Assembly: GCA_050999295.1 (NCBI GenBank)
Contig: JBPCPI010000198.1
Span: 1 to 53,486, forward strand
Source of the DNA: JACCQS01 sp050999295
GTDB lineage: Bacteria; Actinomycetota; Actinomycetes; Mycobacteriales; Geodermatophilaceae
Direction of reading: 5' to 3'
Length of the DNA stretch: 53,486 bases
Made by a program: the position numbers and the translations under genes. How positions within the stretch are numbered: the first letter of the stretch is position 1; each line of letters starts with the position of its first letter. The notes beneath the pieces were generated by a model that was not told where the DNA came from, did not search any database, and worked only from the letters and a program-made list of their open reading frames with translations. Of the stretch, positions 25,139 to 34,251 are shown piece by piece.

Positions 25139-26072
25139 GGACAGCTTCGAAGTGCTCACGATGGGCCGGTGCGGCGTGGACATCTATCCACAGCAGACCG
25201 GCGTGGGCCTGGAGGACGTCGAGACCTTCGGGAAATACCTCGGGGGCAGCCCCACCAACGTGGCTGTGGCCGCGGCCCGACTCGGGCGGCACAGCGCCGT
25301 CATCAGCCGGACGGGGGCAGACCCCTTCGGTCGGTTCATCCACCAGGCGCTACGCGGCTTCGGTGTCGACGATCGCTACGTGAGCGACGTTGCGGGGTTG
25401 CCGACCCCGGTGACCTTCTGCGAGATCTTCCCGCCGGATGACTTCCCGCTCTACTTCTACCGGTTTCCCAGCGCGCCCGATCTGCAGATCCGCGCGGCGG
25501 ACCTCGACGCCGAGGCGATCAGGTCCGCGGATGTGTTCTGGGTAACGGGCACCGGACTGTGCGCCGAACCCAGCCGCACAGCAACGATGGCGGCCCTGGA
25601 CATCCGCGGGCGGCGGGGGATCACGGTGCTCGATCTCGACTACCGGCCGATGTTCTGGACCGACCCGGCTTCGGCCAGGGAGCTGCTGACCGAGGCTTTG
25701 GCCCAGGCCACGGTCGCCGTCGGAAACCTGGCGGAATGCCGAGTCGCTGTGGGAGAGGACGACCCACCGGCAGCGGCCAAGGCGCTGCGCGAAGCCGGCG
25801 CCGACTTCGCCGTCGTGAAGCAGGGACCGGCGGGGGTCTTGGGGGTCAGGGGCCCTGAGTCCGTTGTAGTCGCGCCGGTCCAGGTCGAGGTCGTCAACGG
25901 CCTGGGGGCAGGTGATGCCTTCGGCGGAGCACTGTGTCATGGGCTGCTCAGTGGATGGGACACCGCGCAGATCCTCGGATTCGCCAATGCAGCCGGTGCG
26001 ATCGTCGCTGCCAGGCTTGCCTGCGCCGATGCCATGCCGACGGTCGCCGAGGTCCGGGAGCTGATGGCATGA
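25128..26072 (+). CDS. iolC: 5-dehydro-2-deoxygluconokinase IolC
   Basis: 314-residue PfkB-family kinase phosphorylating 2-deoxy-5-keto-gluconate. GRCGVDIYP and GGSPTNVAVAAARLG form the N-terminal substrate region; the anion hole and catalytic Asp are in VNGLGAGDAFGGAL. It overlaps iolE by 11 nt and its stop overlaps the aldolase start (ATGA), so translation is coupled. Confidence 0.94.
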   Translation: MSTEDSFEVLTMGRCGVDIYPQQTGVGLEDVETFGKYLGGSPTNVAVAAARLGRHSAVISRTGADPFGRFIHQALRGFGVDDRYVSDVAGLPTPVTFCEIFPPDDFPLYFYRFPSAPDLQIRAADLDAEAIRSADVFWVTGTGLCAEPSRTATMAALDIRGRRGITVLDLDYRPMFWTDPASARELLTEALAQATVAVGNLAECRVAVGEDDPPAAAKALREAGADFAVVKQGPAGVLGVRGPESVVVAPVQVEVVNGLGAGDAFGGALCHGLLSGWDTAQILGFANAAGAIVAARLACADAMPTVAEVRELMA

Positions 26073-26971
26073 CCCCGGCCGGTGTCACCGAGGCAGCCGC
26101 GGGGGAGGTGCTGGCCACCCTGCTGGAGACGCGGGTACGCCATCCTGGCCGGATCGCAGAGCGTGCGGCTGCACGGCGCCGTCCGCACGGCCTGGTCGGT
26201 GAGAGCGGCCGGCTTTTGTTGGTTGCCGCAGATCACACCGCCCGTGGAGTGCTGCGCGCCGGATCGCGTCCGCTGGCCATGGCTGACCGGGTGGACCTCC
26301 TGGTCCGGCTACAGATCGCGCTGAGCCGACCGGGTGTCGACGGGGTACTGGGCACCGCTGATGTTCTGGACGACCTGCTGCTACTCGGCGCGCTCGAGGG
26401 CAAGGTGGTGATCGGGTCGATGAACCGGGGTGGCCTGGCCGGCACCCGATTCGAGATCGACGACCGGTTCACCGGCTATCGACCGGATGCCATCGTGGCA
26501 ATGGGCTTGCAGGGCGGGAAGATGCTGCTGCGGATCGACCCGGAAGACGTTGCAACGGCCCCGACCCTAGAGGCATGCGCCCGTGCCATCGACGCGCTTG
26601 CAGCGGTCGGCCTGATGGCCATGGTGGAACCGTTCATCTCGCACCGAGTCGGCGGCCGCATCCGCAATGACCTGACGACGGAGGCGGTGGTCCGTTCGTG
26701 CACCGTGGCCGCCGGACTCGGGTCGACATCGGCCTACACCTGGCTCAAGCTGCCCGTCGTGGACGACATGGAGTCCGTGCTGGCCGCCACTACGCTGCCG
26801 GCACTGCTGCTCGGGGGCGAGGTGGGTGACGACCAGGCCGCCCAACTCCGGCAGTGGGCCAAGGCCTTGGCCTTGCCGTCGGTGCGCGGCATGGTCGTGG
26901 GTCGCACGCTGCTGTATCCGCCCGACGAGGACGTCGCGGCAGCGGTCGACGCCACGGTCGAGTTGATGTGA
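26069..26971 (+). CDS. Cgl0158-type class I aldolase, probable DKGP aldolase
   Basis: 300-residue (beta/alpha)8 barrel resembling the DeoC-like family known from Corynebacterium inositol clusters (Cgl0158). Visible motifs: AADHTARG (53-60), MVEPF (185-189), a likely Schiff-base lysine K227 in TWLKLPV, LLGGE (247-251) and VVGRTLLYP. No metal-dependent IolJ (FBA class II-like) gene is in the operon, so this protein probably cleaves 2-deoxy-5-keto-gluconate-6-phosphate to DHAP and malonate semialdehyde. That activity is inferred from position. ATG overlaps the iolC stop. Confidence 0.8.
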   Translation: MTPAGVTEAAAGEVLATLLETRVRHPGRIAERAAARRRPHGLVGESGRLLLVAADHTARGVLRAGSRPLAMADRVDLLVRLQIALSRPGVDGVLGTADVLDDLLLLGALEGKVVIGSMNRGGLAGTRFEIDDRFTGYRPDAIVAMGLQGGKMLLRIDPEDVATAPTLEACARAIDALAAVGLMAMVEPFISHRVGGRIRNDLTTEAVVRSCTVAAGLGSTSAYTWLKLPVVDDMESVLAATTLPALLLGGEVGDDQAAQLRQWAKALALPSVRGMVVGRTLLYPPDEDVAAAVDATVELM

Positions 26972-26972
26972 G

Positions 26973-27872
26973 ATGAGGCCGACCCGCTGGCATCTGCCCG
27001 CCGGTGCCCCGGCGCCCGACCCGTTCTCGCTGCTCGTGACGCCGGAGACAGCAGGCTGGACATACTCCGGTCTCGGGGTCATTGATCTGGCTCCCGGCGG
27101 CCGGGCGAGCGTGTCGACCGGTCCGGCCGAGGCGCTCGTGCTGCCTCTGCGCGGTGGCTGTGAGGTGACCCTGGAGGGAACCACCCTGAGCCTGCACGGG
27201 CGGGCAGACGTTTTCACCGGCGTCAGCGACTTCGCCTACCTGCCACGAGGATCGACGGTCGGCGTGCACAGCGCTGCAGGAGGTCGGTTCGCGCTCCCCT
27301 CGGCGGTCTGCACTCGGACGCTGCCCTTCCGCTACGGCGCCGCGGCCGACGTACCGGTGGAGCTGCGCGGAGCCGGTCGTGCCAGCCGGCAGGTGAACAA
27401 CTTCTGCACACCGGAGTCCTTCGAGGTGGACAGCCTGATCGCCTGTGAGGTCCTGACTCCGGGCGGGAACTGGTCCTCCTACCCGCCGCACAAGCACGAT
27501 GAGGATCGACCGGGGGAGAGTGTCCTGGAGGAGATCTACTACTTTGTCGTCGCGCCCGGTCCGGCCGGTCCGGGCATCGGGTACCAGCGGGTGTACGGAC
27601 ACGAGCACGCAGAGATCGACGTGCTCGCCGAAGTGCGCGACGGTGATGTTGTCCTCATCCCGTATGGCTGGCACGGTCCGTCGATGGCGGTGCCGGGATA
27701 TGACCTGTACTACCTCAACGTCATGGCCGGGCCGGGCCCGGAGCGGGCTTGGCGGATCTGCGACGACCCCGCTCACGCATGGGTGCGCGAGTCGTGGACG
27801 GGCCAACCGATCGATGAACGCCTGCCGATGACCTCGGCTCATCAGGTGGTGTCCCAGGTGGTGTCCCGGTGA
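26973..27872 (+). CDS. iolB: 5-deoxy-glucuronate isomerase IolB
   Basis: 299-residue double-cupin protein converting 5-deoxy-glucuronate to 2-deoxy-5-keto-gluconate. The diagnostic metal-site segment GGNWSSYPPHKHD lies at about residues 165-177, with further ligands in EEIYYF and GWHGPSMAVPGYDLYYLN. One base after the aldolase stop; its own stop overlaps the iolD GTG. Confidence 0.93.
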   Translation: MRPTRWHLPAGAPAPDPFSLLVTPETAGWTYSGLGVIDLAPGGRASVSTGPAEALVLPLRGGCEVTLEGTTLSLHGRADVFTGVSDFAYLPRGSTVGVHSAAGGRFALPSAVCTRTLPFRYGAAADVPVELRGAGRASRQVNNFCTPESFEVDSLIACEVLTPGGNWSSYPPHKHDEDRPGESVLEEIYYFVVAPGPAGPGIGYQRVYGHEHAEIDVLAEVRDGDVVLIPYGWHGPSMAVPGYDLYYLNVMAGPGPERAWRICDDPAHAWVRESWTGQPIDERLPMTSAHQVVSQVVSR

Positions 27873-29806
27873 CGCCGGGCACGGTTCGTTGCACGGTCGC
27901 CCAGGCGGTGGTGCGCTTCCTGGCCGCCCAGTACGTCGAGCGGGATGAGGAGCAGCAGCGATTCTTCGTGGGCTGTTTCGGGATCTTCGGGCACGGCAAC
28001 GTCGCGGGGATCGGACAGGCGCTGCTCGAGGACCTGGCCACGACACCGGCCGGTCAACCCGAGGGGCTGCGTTACTACCAGGCTCGCAACGAGCAGGCGA
28101 TGGTGCACACCGCGGTCGGCTACGCCCGGATGAAGGATCGGTTGCAAACCTTCGCCTGCACGACATCGGTCGGCCCCGGTGCCACGAACATGGTGACCGG
28201 CGCTGCGTTGGCGACGATCAACCGACTCCCGGTGCTCCTGCTGCCCGGGGACGTCTTCGCGACCCGGCCGACCAACCCCGTGCTGCAGGAACTCGAGGAC
28301 CCGCGCAGCATGGACGTGTCGGTCAACGACAGCTTCCGTGCGGTCAGCCAGTACTGGGACCGGATCAATCGCCCGGAGCAACTGCCGGCGGCCTTGCTGG
28401 CCGCGACCCGGGTGCTCACCGATCCGGTCGAGACCGGCGCGGTCACCCTGTGCCTGCCGCAGGACGTCCAGGCCGAGGCGCACGACTGGCCCGCCGAGCT
28501 GTTCTCAGCGAGGGTGTGGCACGTCCGTAGGAACCCCCCGGACGACGGCGAACTGCAGCGTGCCGTAGCTGCGATCCGGGCAGCGCAGCGCCCCCTGGTC
28601 GTGTCCGGGGGCGGGACGATCTACTCCGGGGCCAGCGACGCGCTGAGAGCCTTTGCTGAAAGCACTGGCATCCCGGTCGCCGAGACCCAGGCCGGGAAGG
28701 GTGCGTTGCCATTTGACCACCCCTGCGCAGTCGGTGCGATAGGGGCCACCGGGAGCAGCGCCGCCGGCATTCTCGCCGCCGAGGCGGATCTCGTGATCGG
28801 GATAGGCACCCGATACAGCGATTTCACCACAGCATCACGGACCGGCTTTGCAGCGCTTGGTGTTCGGTTCGTCAACCTCAACGTGGCGTCGTTCGATGCG
28901 CACAAACTCTCCGCTTTGCCGCTGGTGGCCGATGCCCGGGTAGGACTGGTTGCGCTGCTCCGGGAACTGTCCGACCATCGGGTGGATCCGGTCTATCGCG
29001 AACGGGTCAGCTCGCTGAGCCAGGATTGGGACCGTATGGTCAGCGAGGCCTATGCCCAGGGCGCACAACCGCTTCCGGCGCAGGCGGAGGTCATCGGGGT
29101 CGTGAACGAGGAGTCCTCGCCGCGGGACGTGGTCGTCTGCGCTGCCGGTTCCATGCCGGGCGACCTGCACAAGCTCTGGCGGACAAGGGACCCCAAGGGG
29201 TACCACGTCGAGTACGGCTACTCGTGCATGGGCTACGAGATCGCCGGTGGGCTCGGCGTGAAGCTCGCGGCGCCGGACCGCGAGGTGTACGTGCTGGTGG
29301 GCGACGGCTCGTACCTGATGATGAACACCGAACTGGTGACCGCGGTAGCCGAGGGGATCAAGCTGATCGTCGTCCTGGTGCAGAACCATGGCTACGCCTC
29401 GATCGGGGCGTTGTCGGAGTCGTTGGGTTCGCAGCGTTTCGGCACCGAATACCGCTACCGCACAGCCACCGGTCTGGATGGCGACCTGCTGCCGGTCGAC
29501 CTGGCTGCGAATGCGGCCAGTCTCGGGGTCGATGTCATCGTCGCCTCCGGTGTGGTCGAGTTCCGCGCCGCATTGCGGCAGGCCAAGAGCGCGACCCGGA
29601 CGACTGTTGTCTACGTCGAGACCGACCCGAAGCGGGCATCGCCGCCCAGTCCGGCGTGGTGGGATGTGCCGGTGTCGGAGGTGTCGTCGCTGCCGTCCAC
29701 CCGGACCGCCCGCGAGGAGTACGCGAAGCGCAAGGGCACCCAGAGCGCCCACCTTTATCCTTCGGAGGATCCGCCGCTGCGGGCCAGCGAGGGGAAACAG
29801 AGCTGA
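27869..29806 (+). CDS. iolD: 3D-(3,5/4)-trihydroxycyclohexane-1,2-dione hydrolase IolD
   Basis: 645-residue thiamine-diphosphate enzyme of the acetolactate-synthase fold that opens the inositol ring. The catalytic Glu is in ARNEQAMVHTAVGYAR; the ThDP/Mg motif is GDGSYLMMNTELVTA near the C-terminus; TTSVGPGATNMVTGAA and the central binding domain are intact. GTG start overlaps the iolB stop; the stop overlaps iolA's ATG (TGATG). Confidence 0.95.
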   Translation: MTPGTVRCTVAQAVVRFLAAQYVERDEEQQRFFVGCFGIFGHGNVAGIGQALLEDLATTPAGQPEGLRYYQARNEQAMVHTAVGYARMKDRLQTFACTTSVGPGATNMVTGAALATINRLPVLLLPGDVFATRPTNPVLQELEDPRSMDVSVNDSFRAVSQYWDRINRPEQLPAALLAATRVLTDPVETGAVTLCLPQDVQAEAHDWPAELFSARVWHVRRNPPDDGELQRAVAAIRAAQRPLVVSGGGTIYSGASDALRAFAESTGIPVAETQAGKGALPFDHPCAVGAIGATGSSAAGILAAEADLVIGIGTRYSDFTTASRTGFAALGVRFVNLNVASFDAHKLSALPLVADARVGLVALLRELSDHRVDPVYRERVSSLSQDWDRMVSEAYAQGAQPLPAQAEVIGVVNEESSPRDVVVCAAGSMPGDLHKLWRTRDPKGYHVEYGYSCMGYEIAGGLGVKLAAPDREVYVLVGDGSYLMMNTELVTAVAEGIKLIVVLVQNHGYASIGALSESLGSQRFGTEYRYRTATGLDGDLLPVDLAANAASLGVDVIVASGVVEFRAALRQAKSATRTTVVYVETDPKRASPPSPAWWDVPVSEVSSLPSTRTAREEYAKRKGTQSAHLYPSEDPPLRASEGKQS

Positions 29807-31302
29807 TGGCCACGATCGAGCACTGGATCGGCGGCGGGTTCACCGCGGGCACGGGACAGCGAAGCAGCGCTGTGTACAACCCGGCGAAGGGGGCGGTGAG
29901 CGCCCAGGTGCGGCTTGCCTCCGTGGCCGATGTCGAGGCTGCGGTGTCAGCGGCGGCAACGGCATTCGAGACCTGGTCACAGACGTCGGTGACCCAGCGG
30001 TCCCGGGTGATGTTCGCCTTCCGGGACCTGGTCCAACGCTACGAGGACGATCTTGCCCGGATCATCTCCGCAGAGCACGGCAAGGTGCTCGACGACGCCA
30101 GGGGCGAAGTGGTTCGCGGCCGAGAGGTCATCGAATTCGTCTGCGGGCTCCCACAGTTGCTCAAGGGTGAGTTCTCCGACCAGGTATCGGTCGGAGTCGA
30201 CTCGTGGTCCTTCCGCCAACCGCTCGGCGTCGTCGCCGGCATCTCACCGTTCAACTTCCCGATCATGGTTCCGATGTGGATGCACCCGGTCGCGATCGCC
30301 TGCGGTAACACATTCGTCCTCAAGCCCAGCGAGCGAGACCCCTCGACCTCCAACCGGGTTGCCGAGCTCTACGCCGAGGCAGGTCTTCCCGACGGGGTCT
30401 TCAATGTCGTGCACGGCGACAGGGAGGCAGTGGATGCCGTCCTGGACCACCCTGGCATCGCGGCGGTCTCCTTCGTCGGGTCGACGCCGATCGCCCGCTA
30501 TGTCCACGACCGGGCGAGCGCCGCCGGCAAGCGCGTCCAAGCCCTGGGCGGGGCGAAGAATCACGCAGTGGTCATGCCCGATGCCGACATCGGCTACGCC
30601 GCCGACCAATTGGTGGCCGCCGGGTACGGGTCCGCTGGGCAGCGGTGCATGGCGATCTCGGCGGTCGTCGCCGTCGGCTCGGTGGCCGACCCGTTGATCG
30701 ACCGGCTGCGTGCGCGTACCGAGCAGATCGTCGTCGGGCCCGGAGGGCAGTCGGGCTCGGAGATGGGTCCGGTCATCACCGCTGCTGCCCTGGAGCGCAT
30801 CGAGACCTATATCGCCGACGGGGAGCGCAGCGGTGCCAAGCTCGTCCTGGACGGCCGTGGACTGTCCGTAGCCGGGCACGACGACGGGTTCTTTGTGGGG
30901 CCCACCCTGATCGATGGCGTCACGATCGACATGTCGGTCTATACCGACGAGATCTTCGGCCCCGTGCTCGTCGTCCTTCGGGTGCCCAACCTCGACGAGG
31001 CGATCGCGGTGGTCAACGCCAACCCGTACGGAAACGGGACGGCCGTGTTCACCTCCTCCGGCGAGGTGGCCCGCACGTTCCAGCGCCGTGTCACTGTCGG
31101 GATGATCGGGATCAACGTGCCGATCCCGGTGCCGATGGCCTTTCACTCCTTCGGCGGTTGGAAGGACTCGCTGTTCGGCGACCACCACATCCATGGTCCA
31201 GAAGGCATCCGGTTCTACACCCAGGCCAAAGTCGTCACCAGTCGGTGGCCGCACGTACGCGAGGACTCTCTCGCCCAACTGAACTTCCCTACCGCTCAAT
31301 AA
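29806..31302 (+). CDS. iolA: Methylmalonate/malonate semialdehyde dehydrogenase (CoA-acylating) IolA
   Basis: 498-residue aldehyde dehydrogenase. SPFNFPIMVPMWM (147-159) and catalytic C281 in SAGQRCMAIS are visible. ALGGAKNHAVVMPDAD lacks the general-base Glu of ordinary aldehyde dehydrogenases, the hallmark of the CoA-acylating MMSDH group. It turns malonate semialdehyde into acetyl-CoA, the last step of the pathway. It ends in TAA, unusual here, inside a 17-nt tandem duplication. Confidence 0.95.
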   Translation: MATIEHWIGGGFTAGTGQRSSAVYNPAKGAVSAQVRLASVADVEAAVSAAATAFETWSQTSVTQRSRVMFAFRDLVQRYEDDLARIISAEHGKVLDDARGEVVRGREVIEFVCGLPQLLKGEFSDQVSVGVDSWSFRQPLGVVAGISPFNFPIMVPMWMHPVAIACGNTFVLKPSERDPSTSNRVAELYAEAGLPDGVFNVVHGDREAVDAVLDHPGIAAVSFVGSTPIARYVHDRASAAGKRVQALGGAKNHAVVMPDADIGYAADQLVAAGYGSAGQRCMAISAVVAVGSVADPLIDRLRARTEQIVVGPGGQSGSEMGPVITAAALERIETYIADGERSGAKLVLDGRGLSVAGHDDGFFVGPTLIDGVTIDMSVYTDEIFGPVLVVLRVPNLDEAIAVVNANPYGNGTAVFTSSGEVARTFQRRVTVGMIGINVPIPVPMAFHSFGGWKDSLFGDHHIHGPEGIRFYTQAKVVTSRWPHVREDSLAQLNFPTAQ

Positions 31303-31321
31303 GTCCTACCGCTCAATAAGT
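31288..31321 (+). repeat. 17-nt perfect tandem duplication over the iolA stop
   Basis: CCTACCGCTCAATAAGT occurs twice back to back; the first copy contains the iolA TAA stop, the second is non-coding. Typical of slippage. Confidence 0.95.
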
Positions 31322-31364
31322 CCTCGGCCCGCCCCGGTGGGTCACCCTCGAGAAAGGAACTCCC

Positions 31365-32336
31365 ATGTCCATCAAGAAGATGTCAGTGGCACTGGCCGCG
31401 GCAGGTGCTCTGGTGCTGGCCGCATGCAGTGGCACTGGCCAGGAAGAGGACTCCGGTGGCGGGGAAAGTCTCGATATCACCATCGCCGTGATCACCCACT
31501 CCGGCCCTGGAGACGCATTCTGGGACGTCGTGAAGTCCGGCGCGGACCGTGCCGGAAGCGACCTCGGCGCCACCGTCGAGTACAACAACGACCCTGACCC
31601 GGTCCGGCAATCAGAGCTGATCGACAACGCCGTGTCGCAGGGAGTCGACGGGATCGTCGTCTCCATGGCCAACCCCGACGGGTTACGGGACTCGGTGGAA
31701 GCGGCTGTCGCGGCAGGAATCCCGGTCGTCACGATCAACTCCGGGCTGGAGCAGTCCGCCGAATTCGGTGCCATCACCCACGTCGGACAGAGCGAGTCGA
31801 TCGCCGGTGCGGCGGTGGGCCAGCGGCTCAACGACGAGGCGGCCCAGGGCAAGGTGCTGTGTGTCATCCATGAGGCAGGCAACATCGGGCTCGAGGATCG
31901 CTGCTCGTCGGTGGGTGAGACCTATGAAGGCGGCGGTGTGGAGAATCTCCAGGTCGATGGCACGAACGTCGCCGACGTGCAGGACACCATCCTGTCCAAG
32001 CTGCAGGCCGACCCGGACGTCGGCGTCATCCTGACGTTGGGTGGCCAGTTCGGGATCGCCGCCGCAGACGCGCAGGCCGATGCCGGCACAGACGCACTGA
32101 TCGGAACCTTCGATGTCTCCGAGGACGTGCTCAACCGGATCGTCGACGGGGACATCCTGTTCGCCGTCGACCAGCAGCCCTACGTGCAGGGATACCTGGG
32201 CGTACAACTGCTGTACCTGAAGGTGTTGAACGGCAACGATGTCGGCGGCGGTCAACCGGTGTTCTCCGGTCCGGCCTTCGTCGACGCCTCCAGCGCCGAA
32301 GCTGTCCTCGAATTCGCAGGCAACGGAACCCGTTGA
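31365..32336 (+). CDS. ABC sugar (inositol) transporter substrate-binding lipoprotein
   Basis: 323 residues. Signal peptide with lipobox LAAC (C21). The mature part is a RbsB-like periplasmic-binding fold: ITIAVITHSGPGDAFWDVVKSGA, VDGIVVSMANPDGL, GIPVVTINSG, and DILFAVDQQPYVQGYLGV. Preceded by GAAAGGA. Placed directly after iolA in the same operon, so inositol is the likely ligand; other polyols are possible. Confidence 0.9.
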   Translation: MSIKKMSVALAAAGALVLAACSGTGQEEDSGGGESLDITIAVITHSGPGDAFWDVVKSGADRAGSDLGATVEYNNDPDPVRQSELIDNAVSQGVDGIVVSMANPDGLRDSVEAAVAAGIPVVTINSGLEQSAEFGAITHVGQSESIAGAAVGQRLNDEAAQGKVLCVIHEAGNIGLEDRCSSVGETYEGGGVENLQVDGTNVADVQDTILSKLQADPDVGVILTLGGQFGIAAADAQADAGTDALIGTFDVSEDVLNRIVDGDILFAVDQQPYVQGYLGVQLLYLKVLNGNDVGGGQPVFSGPAFVDASSAEAVLEFAGNGTR

Positions 32337-32349
32337 TGGAACAACAGCT

Positions 32350-33390
32350 GTGAGCGCGACCACTGCCGTTGCGCGCGACGAGCGACTCAGCAGTACCAGC
32401 CGCCTCACTCGGGTGATGCGCAGACCCGAAGTCGGGGCCTTCGTGGCCGCTCTGGCCGTCCTGGTGTTCTTCGCGGTCGTGGCCGAGCAGTTCCTCACCG
32501 CGGAGGGGCTCGGGACCTGGCTGAACTCGGCGTCCCGGTTCGGGATCATGGCGGTGGCCGTCGCGCTGCTCATGATCGGCGGGGAGTTCGACCTGTCTGC
32601 TGGTGTCATGACCGGCGCGACGGGGCTGTTCGTCGGTGTGGTCACGACCGGCTACGGGCTGAACATCTGGGTGGCTGTGCTCGTCGCCCTCGTCATCGCT
32701 CTGGCGATCGGCGCGATGAACGCCGTGATCGTGATGCGAACCGGACTGCCGAGTTTCATCGTGACTCTCGGCACCTTCTTCGTGCTCCAAGGACTCGACC
32801 TGGCTCTGGTCAAGCTGGTGTACGGCCAGGTGGCCGTGCAGGGGATCCGGGACGTGCCCAACTACGAGTCGGTGCAGCCGATCTTCGGTGGCAGCTTCAC
32901 CATCGGCGGGGCCAGGCTGTCGGTATCGGTGCTGTGGGCGCTACTGGTGATCGCGCTGGCGACCTACGTCCTGCTGCGCACCCGCGCGGGCAACTGGATC
33001 TTCGCGGTGGGCGGAGCTCAGATCAGTGCCCGGCAGACCGGCGTCCCGGTGCTCAAGACCAAGGTCGGGCTCTTCATGGGCACCGCCGGAGCGGGGTGGC
33101 TGGTCGGCATGATCAGCCTGTTCCAGTCCTCGACCGTGCAGAGCTCGACCGGGATAGGCGATGAGTTCATCTACATCATCTGCGCGGTCGTCGGCGGATG
33201 CCTGCTCACCGGCGGATACGGCTCGGCAGTGGGAGCCGCACTGGGGGCGCTGATCTACGGCATGACCCGCCAGGGAGTCGTCTATGCGGGCTGGGACAGC
33301 AACTGGCTCTACGTCTTCCTCGGGGTCATGTTGCTGGCCGCAGTACTCATCAACAACTGGATCCGGACAAAGGCGGCGCTGGCGAAATGA
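32350..33390 (+). CDS. ABC sugar (inositol) transporter permease
   Basis: 346 residues, about nine to ten helices, RbsC/XylH (BPD_transp_2) family. The loop GGEFDLSAGVMTGATG is the conserved GEIDLSVG-type motif, and GLPSFIVTLGTF is typical. GTG 32350, 13 nt after the binding-protein stop. One permease gene implies a homodimeric channel. Confidence 0.92.
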   Translation: MSATTAVARDERLSSTSRLTRVMRRPEVGAFVAALAVLVFFAVVAEQFLTAEGLGTWLNSASRFGIMAVAVALLMIGGEFDLSAGVMTGATGLFVGVVTTGYGLNIWVAVLVALVIALAIGAMNAVIVMRTGLPSFIVTLGTFFVLQGLDLALVKLVYGQVAVQGIRDVPNYESVQPIFGGSFTIGGARLSVSVLWALLVIALATYVLLRTRAGNWIFAVGGAQISARQTGVPVLKTKVGLFMGTAGAGWLVGMISLFQSSTVQSSTGIGDEFIYIICAVVGGCLLTGGYGSAVGAALGALIYGMTRQGVVYAGWDSNWLYVFLGVMLLAAVLINNWIRTKAALAK

Positions 33391-34247
33391 CCGACGAGAA
33401 GGTGACCGAGCTGCCCCCACGGGGAACCACCATCATCGAGGCCCGAGGGATCGGGAAGAGCTACGGCAGCGTCATCGCGCTGGCCGATGTGAGTACGACG
33501 GTGAAGGCCGGTGAGGTGACCTGCGTCCTCGGCGACAACGGCGCTGGCAAGTCGACCTTCATCAAGATCATGGCCGGTGCGCACGCCCACTCGGAGGGGG
33601 AACTGCTGATCGACGGGGAGCCTCGTAACCTGGCCAGCCCACGCGAGGCTCTGGATCTCGGCATCGCGACTGTCTTTCAGGACCTGGCGGTCGTCCCGTT
33701 GATGCCGGTGTGGCGCAACTTCTTCCTGGGTTCTGAACCGACAACCGGCGTCGGACCCCTTCGGCGCCTGGACGTACGGACCATGAAGAAGACGACAAAA
33801 TCCGAACTCGCCGCGATGGGGATCGACCTACGCGATGTGGAGCAGCCCATCGGCACCCTGTCCGGCGGGGAGCGGCAATGTGTCGCGATCGCCCGCGCGG
33901 TGCATTTCGGGGCCCGGGTGCTCATCCTGGACGAGCCCACAGCCGCACTGGGTGTGAAGCAGTCCGGGGTGGTGCTCAAGTACATCGCGAAGGCCCGCGA
34001 TCGCGGACTGGGCGTCGTGTTCATCACGCACAATCCGCATCACGCCTATCCGGTGGGAAACCGATTCATGCTGCTGCGGCGCGGGCGCAGCATGGGGGAG
34101 TTCCCGAAGGAGGAGGTCAGCATGGACGACCTGACCTCGATGATGGCCGGGGGCACCGAACTGGAGGCGCTGAGCGAGGAATTGCAGAAGACCCTCGGCG
34201 CCGACTCGGAGGTCGCCCGCGACTTCCGGGCCGAGCTGAAGGCATGA
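33387..34247 (+). CDS. ABC sugar (inositol) transporter ATP-binding protein
   Basis: 286 residues, a single nucleotide-binding domain. Walker A GDNGAGKST, Q-loop VFQDLAV, signature LSGGE, Walker B LILDEPTAAL and switch H in FITHN. Unlike RbsA it has one rather than two ATPase domains (FrcA-like). ATG overlaps the permease stop (ATGA). Confidence 0.93.
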   Translation: MTDEKVTELPPRGTTIIEARGIGKSYGSVIALADVSTTVKAGEVTCVLGDNGAGKSTFIKIMAGAHAHSEGELLIDGEPRNLASPREALDLGIATVFQDLAVVPLMPVWRNFFLGSEPTTGVGPLRRLDVRTMKKTTKSELAAMGIDLRDVEQPIGTLSGGERQCVAIARAVHFGARVLILDEPTAALGVKQSGVVLKYIAKARDRGLGVVFITHNPHHAYPVGNRFMLLRRGRSMGEFPKEEVSMDDLTSMMAGGTELEALSEELQKTLGADSEVARDFRAELKA

Positions 34248-34251
34248 CCGG

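Noticed and set aside
26790..28166. 458-codon minus-strand frame
   Set aside because: Antisense to the aldolase, iolB and iolD genes, which overlap tightly on the plus strand.
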